Counted from the stretch's first letter, positions 1-10,499 are shown. The stretch is 64,000 bases of DNA from Euclidia mi (GCA_944739405.2 OX123188.2:62825251-62889250); one strand, 5' to 3'. Made by a program: numbers and translations. Notes: a model not told the origin generated them from the letters alone.

Positions 1-1
1 T

Positions 2-319
2 TGATCGCTTAACACCCGAAGATGTCCAAGTGTGTCCAAGGGTACCATTATCTCTCACTGTCACTTTAACGTCGAGAAAGGGTAACGATCCGTCTACCTC
101 CATTTCGAATGTGAATCGGATGTTCGGATGTATGGAGTTCAATTTGTGTGCGAATTGTTCTACGTCCTGCTTGTTGCCCTTCATGATGCAGAAGATATCG
201 TCGACATACCTTTTCCATAGTTTCACATTTGACGCCTGCATGTCTATGGATTCCTCAAAGTGCTCCATCCAGATGTTGGCCACTTCCACAAGACATCGCT
301 GAGCTCTCATCAGTCTCTC
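2..319 (-). pseudogene. Penelope-like element reverse transcriptase fragment
   Basis: Read on the minus strand, one open frame runs off the left window edge. It contains WKRYVDDIFCI, the RT active-site block with two catalytic aspartates, followed about 40 residues later by LPFLDVKV. That pairing is typical of the Penelope-like RT, a clade related to telomerase RT that normally ends in a GIY-YIG nuclease. The nuclease half would lie beyond the window. The frame continues 5' into the conserved block at 300-420 that recurs beside every PLE in this window. Family assignment is from motif recognition. The fragment is too short to judge whether the copy is intact. Confidence 0.75.
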
Positions 320-420
320 CGCGACCACGCTCGGTGCAAGACGAGCGCAACGTCGGTAACAAATAGGTATTTAAACCTTAAATAAGTTAAGTTAACGCGA
401 TTAAGACCCGCTAAATGAAT
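300..420 (-). repeat. PLE terminal block (pLTR-like), copy 1
   Basis: This block is homologous to 8219-8340 and 51975-52090, and in inverse orientation to 3688-3800 and 7256-7375. Shared landmarks are CCGCGACCAC, a CGTCGG or CGTAGG step and GACTAAGACCCGCTAAAT. Penelope-like elements are known for such terminal repeats in variable orientation. Confidence 0.65.
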
Positions 421-423
421 TTC

Positions 424-636
424 TATGATTGTAATAGGTGTTGTTTATTGTCCCCCCTCAGTCGATTACTTATCCAGTATCGAATCGATACTGGAATCTT
501 TAGGGTCTGAATATGCTCACCACATCATCATGGGTGATTTTAATACCAATCTCCTAGTTCCACAGTCCACTAGATCCTGCAAGCTCCTTCAAATTGTCGA
601 GTCATGTAGTCTCCACATTCTACCATTGCTATATAT
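424..636 (+). pseudogene. LINE endonuclease fragment, same family as 22693-25629
   Basis: The plus-strand translation carries GVVYCPPSVDY, a run equivalent to LESLGSEYAHH, and MGDFNTNLL, closely matching residues about 155-215 of the ORF2 that starts at 22693. GDFN is part of the APE-type endonuclease active site. Only about 70 codons remain. The fragment is cut at 637 by the 3' end of the minus-strand RLE-type LINE, which therefore inserted into it. Confidence 0.7.
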
Positions 637-3423
637 TATTATTATTCACTTTATTTATTATATTTCTCATAATACATTTTATATTAATAAACTACATTAA
701 AAAACGTTTAAAAATATAAAAGGGACCACGGAGACCCACCGGTGTCGGGTACAGGGACCAAGCCCCCGGTGGTTAGGGCCTCAGAGACAGGAACTTCCTC
801 ACGATGCGCGCCGTGTCGAGAAGAACTGCCTTCTGAATCAAGGACTTGATCCAGCTGCCCAGTGCGAGCCTCTTTAGCTGTTGATCGAGGCTCTTGGCGA
901 TTAGCCCATTTACCGACACGACTATCGGCACAATGATCGCCGAATCCACATCCCACATGTCAACAATCTCGTGAGCTAGGTCCAAATATTTAATCTCCTT
1001 CTCTTTTTCTGCCTTCACGAGATTGCCGTCATGCGGTATGGTGATATCGATTATCATTGCGAGTCGCTCTGCTCGGTCTATCACTACAATATCAGGCTTA
1101 TTGGCTACAATAGTCCTGTCTGTAATGATAGACCGATCTCAGTACAATAATGCACGACCATTCTCGAGAACTGGGTCGGGCACATATCTGTAGTACGGTA
1201 CCTCTGAACCAACGAGATTATATTTAAGGGCTAATTGCTGATGGATTATCCTGGCCACTTGGTTGTGTCTGTGCAAATACTGACCGTTGGCAAGACTCGA
1301 ACAACCGGACACTATATGCCTGAGCGATTCCCCGGGTTGGTGACACGCCCGACATATGTCAACCGTCCCATCCCTCAGAATATACTTCCGGTAGTTGTTT
1401 GTCATGACAACTTCGTCCATAATTGCAAAGACAAAACCTTCGGTTTCTCCAAAGAGATCACCGAATCGCAGCCAGGAGATTGAAGCTTTAAAATTTACAT
1501 CGGGCCCATGTAAGGCCCGGTAGAATCGTCCATGCAGCTCCTTGCCCCTCCATACTTCCCGTCGGTCCTCAGTACTAAGTACTGCAGGTTTGTGCCAGTT
1601 CTCTTTAGCCAGAGCGAGCGGGGTAAGTCCGGTATCAATTGTGACTACGTCGCGATGCACATCCACACTCATCTGCAGAAAATAATCTCTGAGGTTGTAC
1701 ACCTCGCGGTTGTGGAGGGTCTTAGCACATAAAAAGCCTCGACCCCCACATTTCCGCGGGATGTACAGCCTCATTACCGATGAGCGTGGATGATGCATAC
1801 GAGATGCAGTCAACATTGAACGGACTTTTCTATCCAGGGCATCTAGTTCAGTCTGGGTCCACCTGAGTATGCCGAAGGAATACATTAGGACTGGCATGGC
1901 CCACCCGTTGCAGGCCCGCACCTTGTTGCCACCTGATTAAAGACTGTTAAGTGGCCAAAGAACCGAGCCTGCAACGTCTGTTTCATGTCAGTCTCAGAAA
2001 TATTCAAAGACTGCGACATACCCAGGTATTTGTAGGTATCAGTTGGGGAGAGGGATCTAAGTTGTATGGAATCTGAGAGTTGTGTCCCTGCAGATTCCAT
2101 AATCCTGCCTCTCTTCACATGCATGACCGCACATTTATCCACACCAAATTCCATCCTGATAGAATTACTAAAGGTTTAGGTTACCTTAAGTAATGCAGTC
2201 AGTTGGAATTTGTTGGGGGCAAATAATTTCAGGTCATCCATGAAAAGGAGGTGAGATGTAACATGACCTCCACTCCTCAACTGATAGCCTAGCCCTGAAG
2301 CCTCTAATAAGGTACTTAGGGGTTTCAGAGCCAGGCAAAACCACAACGGACTCAGGCTGTCGCCCTGGAATATACCTCGCTCGATCATTATGGAAGCGCC
2401 GCAACCCAAGGTCGATCGACACCCTGGATAGCGCAATACGCCCCATACACGCCCTTAAGAAGGTGCATAGAGTTGTATCTACTTTGTACAACTCCAGCAC
2501 CCTCAAAAGCCACGCATGAGGCACGGAGTCGTATGCCTTTTTGTAATCTATCCAGCATGTCGATAGATTCTTCCGGTTACGGCGCACCTGTTGGCTAATG
2601 GCCATGTCTAACAGAAGGAGCTCTTTAGTACCACGAGCCCCACTCTTACATCCATTTTGAGAAACAGATAAAATTGAATTATCAAATATATGTTTAGATA
2701 ATTTCGTTCTCAAAATGGATGTAAGAAGTTTATATAACGTTGGTAAGCACGTAAGTGGCCTATAATTCTTGGGGTCCGTGGTACTACCAGACTTATAAAG
2801 TAGGTGTGTAATGCCGGATGTTAAAAAATCAGGCAGCGACCCTGATTCCAATGATGATTGAAATTGAGATGCTAAGCAAGCATGCGAACTTCGGAGCCAT
2901 TTAAGCCAAAAATTGTGCAGTCCGTCCGGTCCCGCTGACTTCCAATTTTGTAACGGACGGACTGCACTGGCTATGTCGTCAGTTGTTATATTTATTGGTT
3001 CCATAGATGGAATTCGTTCACATGCTCGCTCAACATCCCCAATCCAATCACCCTCTTCATGGTTGACGTGCATCGACCAGATGCTGCGCCAAAAGGCAAC
3101 AGTGGTCATCATCATTTGGTCGACACCCATCACCATTACTGGCCGAGGAATCAGGGTGCTCCCATCCGCGGTACACACACTTTTCGTCTCTCTGGAATGT
3201 GCGATTCAGGAAATATCGATCCACTCTTTTTTTATATCGCCGAAGAATCCGATGTGTGGCTCAACACACCTAGTTACATGAAAGAAAAGAAACCTAATAC
3301 AAGTTTTAACAATAGTAATAAAACATCTCATAAGAAAAACTTTAAACATTCTCATAAAAATAACCCACATAAAACAGACAAGAAAAATAAGCGCAGTTTA
3401 AAAAAACAGCCCTTTCGTCATTC
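637..3423 (-). mobile_element. R2/R4-like (RLE-type) LINE, 5' end joined to PLE sequence
   Basis: This minus-strand non-LTR retrotransposon has its 3' end near 640, where an ATT/TTA-rich tail meets the LINE fragment at 424-636. Coding runs from 3178 down to 773. Upstream of 3178 is A/T-rich sequence to 3423, where the similarity with the second copy (3847-4906) stops and PLE-flanking DNA begins. The restriction-like endonuclease and CCHC motif place it in the RLE group (R2, R4 and NeSL relatives) rather than the APE group that holds most LINEs in the window. Confidence 0.7.
773..3178 (-). pseudogene. RLE-type LINE polyprotein: RT, CCHC and restriction-like endonuclease, broken
   Basis: Reading 5' to 3' on the minus strand, an RT begins with SAGPDGLHNFWLK and NYRPLTCLPTLYKLL, followed by WIDYKKAYDSVPH, then GIFQGDSLSPL and the active site FMDDLKLF. 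The C-terminal part has a C-X2-C-X7-H-X4-C motif (CRACHQPGESLRHIVSGC) and then KPDIVVIDR followed by IIDITIPHD, the PD...D signature of the restriction-like nuclease. These would reverse-transcribe element RNA at a nicked target. The frame is broken near 2430 (shift), 2174 (stop), about 1930 (shift) and 1136-1138 (TGA where TGG is expected), so the copy is dead. It ends in the stop at 773-775. Exact clade (R4, R2 or NeSL) is not settled. Confidence 0.75.
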
Positions 3424-3596
3424 TTGTGTTGTCTTATCTTAATAGTGAAATTTTAATTGTTCATTTTCTAGGATTATTCACTGCAATAAATAGTGTGATT
3501 TATAAATTCTTGCATGATTTATAATACCTGCATTCTTTTTCACATAGCGTTTTAGTACCACCACCAGCAGATAGCAAACAAGTCTTCATTATAATT

Positions 3597-3676
3597 GTTG
3601 TACCCTCTGAAAAGCATATAATAGAACTGTTTTACACAAAATAAAACAGTTATTATGTGCTGTAAGAGGGCACAAC
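3597..3676. repeat. 80-bp hairpin (fold-back) repeat, copy 1
   Basis: This is an imperfect palindrome running GTTGTACCCTCT ... AGAGGGCACAAC, with inner arms around AACTGTTTTA and TAAAACAGTT and a CACAAAA loop. The same sequence is at 7165-7244, and a version with its arms exchanged is at 8573-8633. Confidence 0.75.
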
Positions 3677-3687
3677 AATACAGCAAG

Positions 3688-3846
3688 GTTATTTAACGGG
3701 TCTTAGTCGCGATAATTTATTTATTTCAAGGCATAAATACCTCTGTTATTCTGCTACGTTTCTACCGGCTTGCAACGGTTGTGGTCGCGGAGGGACTGAT
3801 GTCAGCTCATACAGAAAACCGACACACACCGACAGGTATCTCAACG
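3688..3846 (+). repeat. PLE terminal block plus short RT-linker remnant, copy 2
   Basis: The block runs from TTATTTAACGGGTCTTAGTC through the conserved CTGATGTCAGCTC to a short PLE coding stretch (YRKPTHTDRYLNA), which is cut off at 3846 by the duplication junction. It matches 7256-7414. Confidence 0.7.
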
Positions 3847-4906
3847 CCTGGAATATACCTCGCTCGATCATTATGGAAGCGCCGCAACCCAAGGTCGATC
3901 GACACCCTGGATAGCGCAATACGCCCCATACACGCCCTTAAGAAGGTGCATAGAGTTGTATCTACTTTGTACAACTCCAGCACCCTCAAAAGCCACGCAT
4001 GAGGCACGGAGTCGTATGCCTTTTTGTAATCTATCCAGCATGTCGATAGATTCTTCCGGTTACGGCGCACCTGTTGGCTAATGGCCATGTCTAACAGAAG
4101 GAGCTCTTTAGTACCACGAGCCCCACTCTTACATCCATTTTGAGAAACAGATAAAATTGAATTATCAAATATATGTTTAGATAATTTCGTTCTCAAAATG
4201 GATGTAAGAAGTTTATATAACGTTGGTAAGCACGTAAGTGGCCTATAATTCTTGGGGTCCGTGGTACTACCAGACTTATAAAGTAGGTGTGTAATGCCGG
4301 ATGTTAAAAAATCAGGCAGCGACCCTGATTCCAATGATGATTGAAATTGAGATGCTAAGCAAGCATGCGAACTTCGGAGCCATTTAAGCCAAAAATTGTG
4401 CAGTCCGTCCGGTCCCGCTGACTTCCAATTTTGTAACGGACGGACTGCACTGGCTATGTCGTCAGTTGTTATATTTATTGGTTCCATAGATGGAATTCGT
4501 TCACATGCTCGCTCAACATCCCCAATCCAATCACCCTCTTCATGGTTGACGTGCATCGACCAGATGCTGCGCCAAAAGGCAACAGTGGTCATCATCATTT
4601 GGTCGACACCCATCACCATTACTGGCCGAGGAATCAGGGTGCTCCCATCCGCGGTACACACACTTTTCGTCTCTCTGGAATGTGCGATTCAGGAAATATC
4701 GATCCACTCTTTTTTTATATCGCCGAAGAATCCGATGTGTGGCTCAACACACCTAGTTACATGAAAGAAAAGAAACCTAATACAAGTTTTAACAATAGTA
4801 ATAAAACATCTCATAAGAAAAACTTTAAACATTCTCATAAAAATAACCCACATAAAACAGACAAGAAAAATAAGCGCAGTTTAAAAAAACAGCCCTTTCG
4901 TCATTC
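3847..4906 (-). pseudogene. Second copy of the RLE-type LINE 5' half
   Basis: This copy is offset from 2364-3423 by exactly 1,483 bp. Its 284-codon minus-strand frame is the same in sequence as the first copy for its shared length, covering the RT up to WIDYKKAYDSVPH and then leaving the LINE at the 3847 junction. It therefore lacks the RT active site, the CCHC motif and the nuclease. It arose by tandem duplication, not by a separate retrotransposition, because the 3' break lies in coding sequence without a tail. Confidence 0.85.
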
Positions 4907-4953
4907 AGGAGGCTCTCAGGACAAATGAATTAGATTTATTATGTAGCAGTTAG

Positions 4954-5478
4954 CGTACAAACACAATTAATACTTATAAAGCTCCAATTAAAAGGTGGCT
5001 TGCTTTTTGCCACGCTCATAACATTGACAACAAAAACCCAGATGGCAAAGATGTTGCCAGATTTTTAGCCGATCTTTATTTAAAATATAAATTTGCATAT
5101 AGTACAATTCTATTACATAAATCTGCAATTTCAACATACTGTGCATTTAGAGTTGAAACACTTTCAAACATTTTTTTTATACAGCAAATACTGAAAGCAA
5201 TTGCATTGACCAAGCCACAGGACAGGAGAGATCCCATTTGGGACACCAAATTGTTATTTGATTGGTTGAATACAGTCCCCTACAATAATTCCCTTTTTCA
5301 GTTGTCTAGAAGGACTGCTATTATTTTACTTTTAGCATCAGGCCGCAGAATACATGACCTCACCCTTTTAGATATAGCGTCAGAAAACTTCATAGAAGAG
5401 GAAGATCAAATAATTTTGTGGCCTAAAGGAGAAAGACCAAATACGGCCTGTAGCGGCCAGAAAGTTGAGAATCGTTGA
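4954..5478 (+). pseudogene. Tyrosine recombinase, core-binding domain and first catalytic arginine
   Basis: An open plus-strand frame follows a TAG at 4951. Early residues (INTYKAPIKRWLAFC, then DVARFLADLYL and SAISTYCAF) look like the helical core-binding domain of phage-integrase-type recombinases. The later RTAIILLLASGRRIHDLTLL carries the conserved catalytic arginine (GRR) of the C-terminal domain. After GERPNT the similarity ends and a stop follows at 5476-5478. The true start codon is not identifiable. The remaining catalytic residues are encoded about 0.9 kb downstream, so this gene is split. Confidence 0.65.
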
Positions 5479-6419
5479 AATTAAACATATAATTTTTAAA
5501 AATTTTACATCGTTTTCGTTTCTTGATAGAGTATCGGTGAAAGAATTTAGTTTTTAAAGATTAATTATTTTGAATAAGCTATGGTAATAGCGGATGAATG
5601 TCTTATGTTGCCAGCATTAAAAATAAAATGAAGTATGGTAGGCAGAAATTGTTTTAAGGAAATAATATTTTTATTACTATATTAGAAAACAATATATTTT
5701 ATTTACTTTATTAGTATATTTGTAAAAAGAATCAAGAAATATATAATTTATTATACATTCCATAATTATTAATCGGTAAAAATCGTTTTGTTTTTTAATC
5801 GATTGTAGAAATATTTTTTCAAACCATTTGCAACACTTTTTTTATCTGTTATGTCATTCGTGTTGCTACTGTGTATCGTAAATATTTTGCTTTGATTTAT
5901 TTGTGTTTTCGTACGGTTTTAATGTAATGTAATTGAATATAAATTCAATAATAATGATCAGTACCTTCTACCCATGCTAAGAATATGCAGCGGTGTTTGT
6001 GGTTGTGGTTAGCTTTTTTGGACGAGTATACATAGTACGAGGTTCCCTAGTACACAGGTGATTATTCATTATTATTGACCACTCTTTATGTAGTTTTTGT
6101 TCTTTAAGACGCAAAGACATACTTTTATTTACATCTAGGTATTATATTTATGTTAAAATTCAATTTTGAGGTATATTTAGTTGCGGAATAATTTCCATTT
6201 CAAATATCTCGTATCTTATTTCCACCAAAAGTTATTTAAAAAGAAATTATACAGGTTAATAGAGTAGTCCTTTATCTTCAAAACACACATGGTGTTGTGT
6301 TTGGCCGTGCCAGGCCCATAATGTATGGCCAAATGGTACATCTCCTTTGGTTCCAAAACTGATTCATGTAAAAATAGACAATCAGGCTACTGTCCAAACA
6401 TCCAAATGAAAACTTATAT

Positions 6420-6794
6420 GTCCTATATGTAAGATATTTATCTTTAAAGAAATTTATCGAAGGTTCACAAACCAGGCGTATAAATACTGGGTTGACCAGT
6501 CTTTTTATTTCACTCAAGGGTGATGTCAAACCAGCCACTAGATCTATTATAGGTGGCTGGGTGAGATCGATATTTAAAGAGGTCAAAATTGAGGCCCCTC
6601 CAGGCAGTTTCAGAACAGCTGTAGCATCTAAGGGCTGGTGGCAGAACATCCCTATTGAAGAAATATGAAGTAGAGGCAATTGGAAGAGTGACAAGACCTT
6701 TAGAAAATATTACTGCAAAGAAATTATTAGGAAAGACAATAATATAACTCAGAAGATTTACTTCGTGCTAATTTTGCCTGTGTATGATTTTTAA
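6420..6794 (+). pseudogene. Tyrosine recombinase C-terminal part, split from 4954-5478
   Basis: A plus-strand frame reads YLSLKKFIEG, NTGLTSLFISLKGD, then GSFRTAVASKGWWQNIP and GNWKSDKTFRKYYCKEI, ending at TAA 6792-6794. The second arginine (SFR) and the tyrosine in KYYCKEI sit at the spacing expected for the R...HxxR...Y catalytic set. The usual histidine of HxxR appears to be replaced. One in-frame TGA lies after IPIEEI, and a frameshift is likely just 5' of 6420. It is probably the 3' half of the gene begun at 4954. Confidence 0.6.
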
Positions 6795-7164
6795 TATTAA
6801 ATTAATTATCTAATAGTTAAGAATAGTTAATTAGGTATATTATGAATGATAATTGGTTGATTATAACAGTATTGGTTGATTATAACAATATTGGTTGATT
6901 ATAATACTTTTATTAGAGTCATGTTAAAATTTTGTTGTGAAACTTATTTAAGGTGCATAGATTGTTGTTTAAGGCGCATAATCATATCTTCTTGTGTTGT
7001 CTTATCTTAATAGTGAAATTTTAATTGTTCATTTTCTAGGATTATTCACTGCAATAAATAGTGTGATTTATAAATTCTTGCATGATTTATAATACCTGCA
7101 TTCTTTTTCACATAGCGTTTTAGTACCACCACCAGCAGATAGCAAACAAGTCTTCATTATAATT

Positions 7165-7244
7165 GTTGTACCCTCTGAAAAGCATATAATAGAACTGTTT
7201 TACACAAAATAAAACAGTTATTATGTGCTGTAAGAGGGCACAAC
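7165..7244. repeat. 80-bp hairpin repeat, copy 2
   Basis: It is the same as 3597-3676, being part of the duplicated block. Confidence 0.75.
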
Positions 7245-7255
7245 AATACAGCAAG

Positions 7256-7375
7256 GTTATTTAACGGGTCTTAGTCGCGATAATTTATTTATTTCAAGGC
7301 ATAAATACCTGTGTTATTCTGCTACGTTTCTACCGGCTTGCAACGGTTGTGGTCGCGGAGGGACTGATGTCAGCT
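7256..7375 (+). repeat. PLE terminal block, copy 3 (left arm)
   Basis: It is the inverse complement of 8219-8340, running from TTATTTAACGGGTCTTAGTC to GGACTGATGTCAGCTC. Confidence 0.75.
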
Positions 7376-7376
7376 C

Positions 7377-8221
7377 ATACAGAAAACCGACACACACCGA
7401 CAGGTATCTCAACGCCTGCTCGCATCATCACCCGCAACATTTGGAATCCGTAGCGACCTCGTTAGTGAACAGAGCCTATGACCTCTGTGACCCTGAACAC
7501 TTAAACAGTGAATTGTCACATGTTCAGGAGGTACTAAGGTGCAACGGATACAAAAAGGAGATACCCCGTCGGAAGAGGAAGGACCGCAAACCTGAAGTAA
7601 GCAGAGTGCCGGCTTACATGCCTTATATCAAGGGAGTGACGGACAAAGTTGGAACAGTACTACAGAAATACTCCATCAAGACTGTATATAGTCCCCTCTC
7701 CAAGGTAGCACACAATCTGCGTACCCCAAATGACGTAATTCCTCTACAAACACCAGGCGTCTACAAGGTCGATTGCAGTTGTGGTAGTTCCTATATCGGA
7801 CAGACCAAACGAACGATCGCTGAAAGGGTCAAAGAACATATCACAGCGGTCAAAATCGACAAATTAATAAATCTGCCATAGCTGAGCATTTTCTGGAATC
7901 TGGACCAAACCACTGGATAGAATTACATCAACCACGAGTCTTATCCACCGATCGCCACTATTACTTCAGGATAGTACGTGAAGCGGTTGAAATCAAAAAA
8001 CATAGAAATTTCAACCGGGAGGACGGATACAGACTATCGACCACTTGAAACCCAGTTATCAACAAATGCAAACAACGCCGCAGTAACACAACTCATCAGT
8101 GTGTAGACGTCATAAGTGTAGTGTGTCGAGGTACCGACAGTGCGGATAGAACTAAAAATATCAAAAATACAAAACAAGTGAGGGTAGCTGCCGAAACCCG
8201 CGCTTCACAAGGACGGCACTG
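7377..8221 (+). pseudogene. Penelope-like GIY-YIG endonuclease domain, broken
   Basis: The frame opens with the conserved PLE linker YRKPTHTDRYLNA and HHHP, continues with a basic stretch (PRRKRKDRKPE), then MPYIKGVTDKVGTVLQKY, and reaches the GIY-YIG nuclease core at GVYKVDCSCGSSYIGQTKRT with AERVKEH following. This domain nicks target DNA for insertion. A single-base loss in an A run near 7850 shifts the frame, producing the stop at 7879-7881. The original frame then continues through HWIELHQPRVLSTDRHYYF and FNREDGY to about 8221, with one further TGA near 8045 where a tryptophan is expected. It is a close relative of the PLE fragments at 38122 and 51354. Confidence 0.8.
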
Positions 8222-8340
8222 AGCTGACATCAGTCCCTCCGCGACCACAACCGTTGCAAGCCGGTAAAAACGTAGGAGAATAACAGAGGTATTTATGCCT
8301 TGAAATAAATAAATTATCGCGACTAAGACCCGCTAAATAA
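8219..8340 (-). repeat. PLE terminal block, copy 4 (right, inverted arm)
   Basis: It is the inverse complement of 7256-7375. Differences are a few substitutions and small indels around the CGTAGGAGAATAACAG stretch. Confidence 0.75.
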
Positions 8341-8572
8341 TATTGTATGATGTATACAAATCGCGAAAGTTTAAAATCGATTAATACAGCAATGTCCTTG
8401 CTGGTGAAGACACTATGAAGAACTGTCATCAGCTGGATCTAGCTTCGCATAGACAAGCTGACCCTGCTTCCAGTTATGGTAACTTTTGGGTGAGTCATAG
8501 ACAAACAGGTAAACTTTTATGTTAAATTTGCTCTAGGAAGGTAATACCATCAACGCTTTCTTCATTATAATT

Positions 8573-8633
8573 GTTGTGCCCTCTTACAGTGCATAATAAC
8601 TGTTTTATTTTGTGTAAAACTGTTCTATTATGT
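8573..8633. repeat. Hairpin repeat with its arms exchanged, copy 3
   Basis: The left flank CTTCATTATAATT is the same as at copies 1 and 2, but the hairpin is in inverse orientation: GTTGTGCCCTCTTACAG comes first and the TTCTATTATG arm last. The right end is truncated. Confidence 0.7.
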
Positions 8634-8640
8634 ATATATT

Positions 8641-9059
8641 TATTTTATAATTATTGCAAGTAGTTACTCAGATATATATAAATCGCGGATGACTTCTTGC
8701 GTCATTTCAAAGTCGAACCTTGTGGCGTCCACCATTTCATTAATGAAATGACTTCCTATATTAGAGGTTATATTGATACCGAATATTTTTCTGTATATAG
8801 TCCATATATTGTGTTAAGAATGCTGCTTCCTCCTTAACTGATATATTTATCGATACCGTAGACTCTTGTGTTCCAGCCGTCATGACCGTTTCGAATGGTA
8901 CCTACCATTAGTTGCCAAATTTGATCTCACAACTATATACTGACGAACTGTTGCTCAAGTTGTTGTTATTTTTACATTCAATGTTTTTGTTGAAATCTCA
9001 CTTCTTTTTGCTAGTGATGGTCTTTATCAAACATCTCTCCTCATGGGGCGTTATTCTAC
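8641..9059. other. No gene seen
   Basis: AT-rich sequence with short stop-filled frames. Nothing recognised. Confidence 0.6.
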
Positions 9060-9545
9060 CCTGCACCCCACCGTGACCCCATCCGTGAACCTCCATCCGT
9101 ACACCATCCGTGCCCCCAACAATGCCCACACCCGTGAACCCCCACCCGTGCCCTCACCCGTGAACCCCCACCTGTGCCCTCACCAGTGAACCACCACCCG
9201 TGGCCTCACCCGTGGCCTCACCCGTGTACCCCCACCCTTGGCCTCATCCGTGAACTCCTACCCTTGCCCTCAACCGTGAACCCCTACCCGTGCCTACACC
9301 CGTGAACCCCCACCCGTGCTCCCAACCATGAGTTTGCACCTGCGTCCCCACTTATGTCCTCCACCCGTGAACCCCCCCGTGCCCTCACCAGTGAACACCC
9401 ACCCTTGTCCTCACCCGTGAACCCCCACCCGTGTCCTCACCTGTGAACCTCAACCTATGCCCTACACCCGTGAAACCCCACCCCGCCTGGGCTCCGACTT
9501 ATGCACCTCCACCCGTGCTCCTCGCCGGTCCCTTCCCGGTGCCTG
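9060..9545. repeat. GC-rich minisatellite built on CCCACCCGTGAACC
   Basis: Roughly 480 bp of degenerate tandem units alternates ACCCGTGAACCCCC and ACCCGTGCCCTC, for a compound period of about 26 bp. It is strongly C-rich on this strand and G-rich on the other, in sharp contrast to its AT-rich surroundings. There is no long open frame across it. Confidence 0.8.
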
Positions 9546-10499
9546 CCCGATCCCTAACCTGATCCTACCCTACGAGTTCTTCTAGATAGCCAAAAATATT
9601 TGAATCTAGTAGGGACATAAACTGAATTCCGAATTCTAAAGCGCAAAGTTATCTTGGTGGAGTAATTAATACCTAATCCACATACTACAAAAGTTCACAA
9701 ACTTATTTGTGTAGATTATAAAATATGAAAACTAGACCAAATTAAAGGTACATTTGTTTGATTTTTTTTATTTTTTTAGGGTTCATGACAATGATCATCA
9801 AAATTACAAGCTTGTACCTATGTCTGCTAGAAATACCTTAGAATTTTATGAAGACCGTTGAGTGAGTGTGACAATCAATAATTTTAGAGTAATAGTTCGA
9901 TTTGGATGAAACTCTGTAATATATTTTTCATCCTTTCTATTCGAAAAGTGTCGCTTTGTTCCTCTTTTAGTTGGAGCAAAATAGTTATTTTCTGTTAAGC
10001 ACTTTTAAGCGGGCGGAAAAGTGATTTGAACTTGGAACATATATCATTCATAGAAATTGAACGCAAATTGTATAAATAACTGGCTGGTACGTGTTGGCTG
10101 CACGAGCGTGACCCGCGCTAACAAAAAAACAGCGCGCGAATTACCACTCTGTTCTCGTAATCAGTAGGTACATACTTTATTGAATTTTGCAAAAATAATG
10201 AGTTCTACGTCGAGTTGTGAAAGAGGAAAATATAAATTTGTAATTGTTTTAACTTATATTCACACGTCTAATTTTATTAAATATATTCCTTAATTACATA
10301 ACACCGTCTCTTATTTATTTTCTCATAGAAAGGGAATGGAAAGTAGAGTATATGACTCGAGAGCAAATTATTTTTCCTCGGGCAATGTATTTTGAACCCC
10401 TCGCTGCGCTCAGGATTCTACGTTAGAATCCTTTGCTTCGCTCGTGGTTCAAAGTAGCGCCCTCGCCGTAAAAATACCATTTTGCTCCCTTGTCATACA
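9546..10499. other. No gene seen
   Basis: AT-rich with no long open frame. A short GC-rich patch near 10090-10140 is unassigned. Confidence 0.6.

Larger units (their letters stand above)
2364..3846. repeat. 1,483-bp tandem duplication, copy 1 (uninterrupted)
   Basis: Bases 2364-3423 match 3847-4906, and bases 3421-3846 match 6989-7414. I saw essentially no differences apart from single substitutions such as the one at 3741 versus 7309. Copy 1 lacks the roughly 2.1 kb present between these segments in copy 2. The 3846/3847 junction joins PLE sequence to LINE sequence over a shared CCTG. Confidence 0.85.
4907..6990 (+). mobile_element. Roughly 2.1-kb insertion carrying a tyrosine recombinase (Crypton- or DIRS-like remnant)
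   Basis: The insertion is defined by comparing the two duplication copies: copy 1 runs ATTC directly into TTGTG, while copy 2 has about 2.08 kb between them. TTC appears at both borders, which fits a 3-bp repeated core. The insert holds both halves of a tyrosine recombinase on the plus strand (4954-5478 and 6420-6794), separated by about 0.9 kb of AT-rich sequence in which I recognise no gene. Tyrosine recombinases drive Crypton and DIRS elements. No RT was seen here, which favours a Crypton-like or internally deleted DIRS-like element. Confidence 0.6.
6991..8640 (+). mobile_element. Truncated Penelope-like element with inverted terminal blocks
   Basis: A PLE C-terminal coding remnant (7377-8221) is flanked by a terminal block on the left (7256-7375) and its inverted copy on the right (8219-8340). 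The mirror relationship extends outward to the hairpin repeats at 7165-7244 and 8573-8633. The RT is missing, so the element is 5'-truncated inside the RT-EN linker. Confidence 0.7.

Noticed and set aside
300..420. Hammerhead ribozyme in the PLE terminal block
   Set aside because: PLEs often carry one, and CTGATGAGAG (minus strand) and GCCGAAACGTCGG (51975 copy) look suggestive. But I could not place CTGATGA, GAAA and the cleavage triplet with pairing helices in one strand of one copy.
2913..3442. Plus-strand ORFs over the RLE LINE
   Set aside because: They are antisense shadows of the RT coding strand and are repeated unchanged at 4396-4928.
6278..6694. 138-codon minus-strand protein
   Set aside because: It is the antisense shadow of the tyrosine recombinase C-terminal part.
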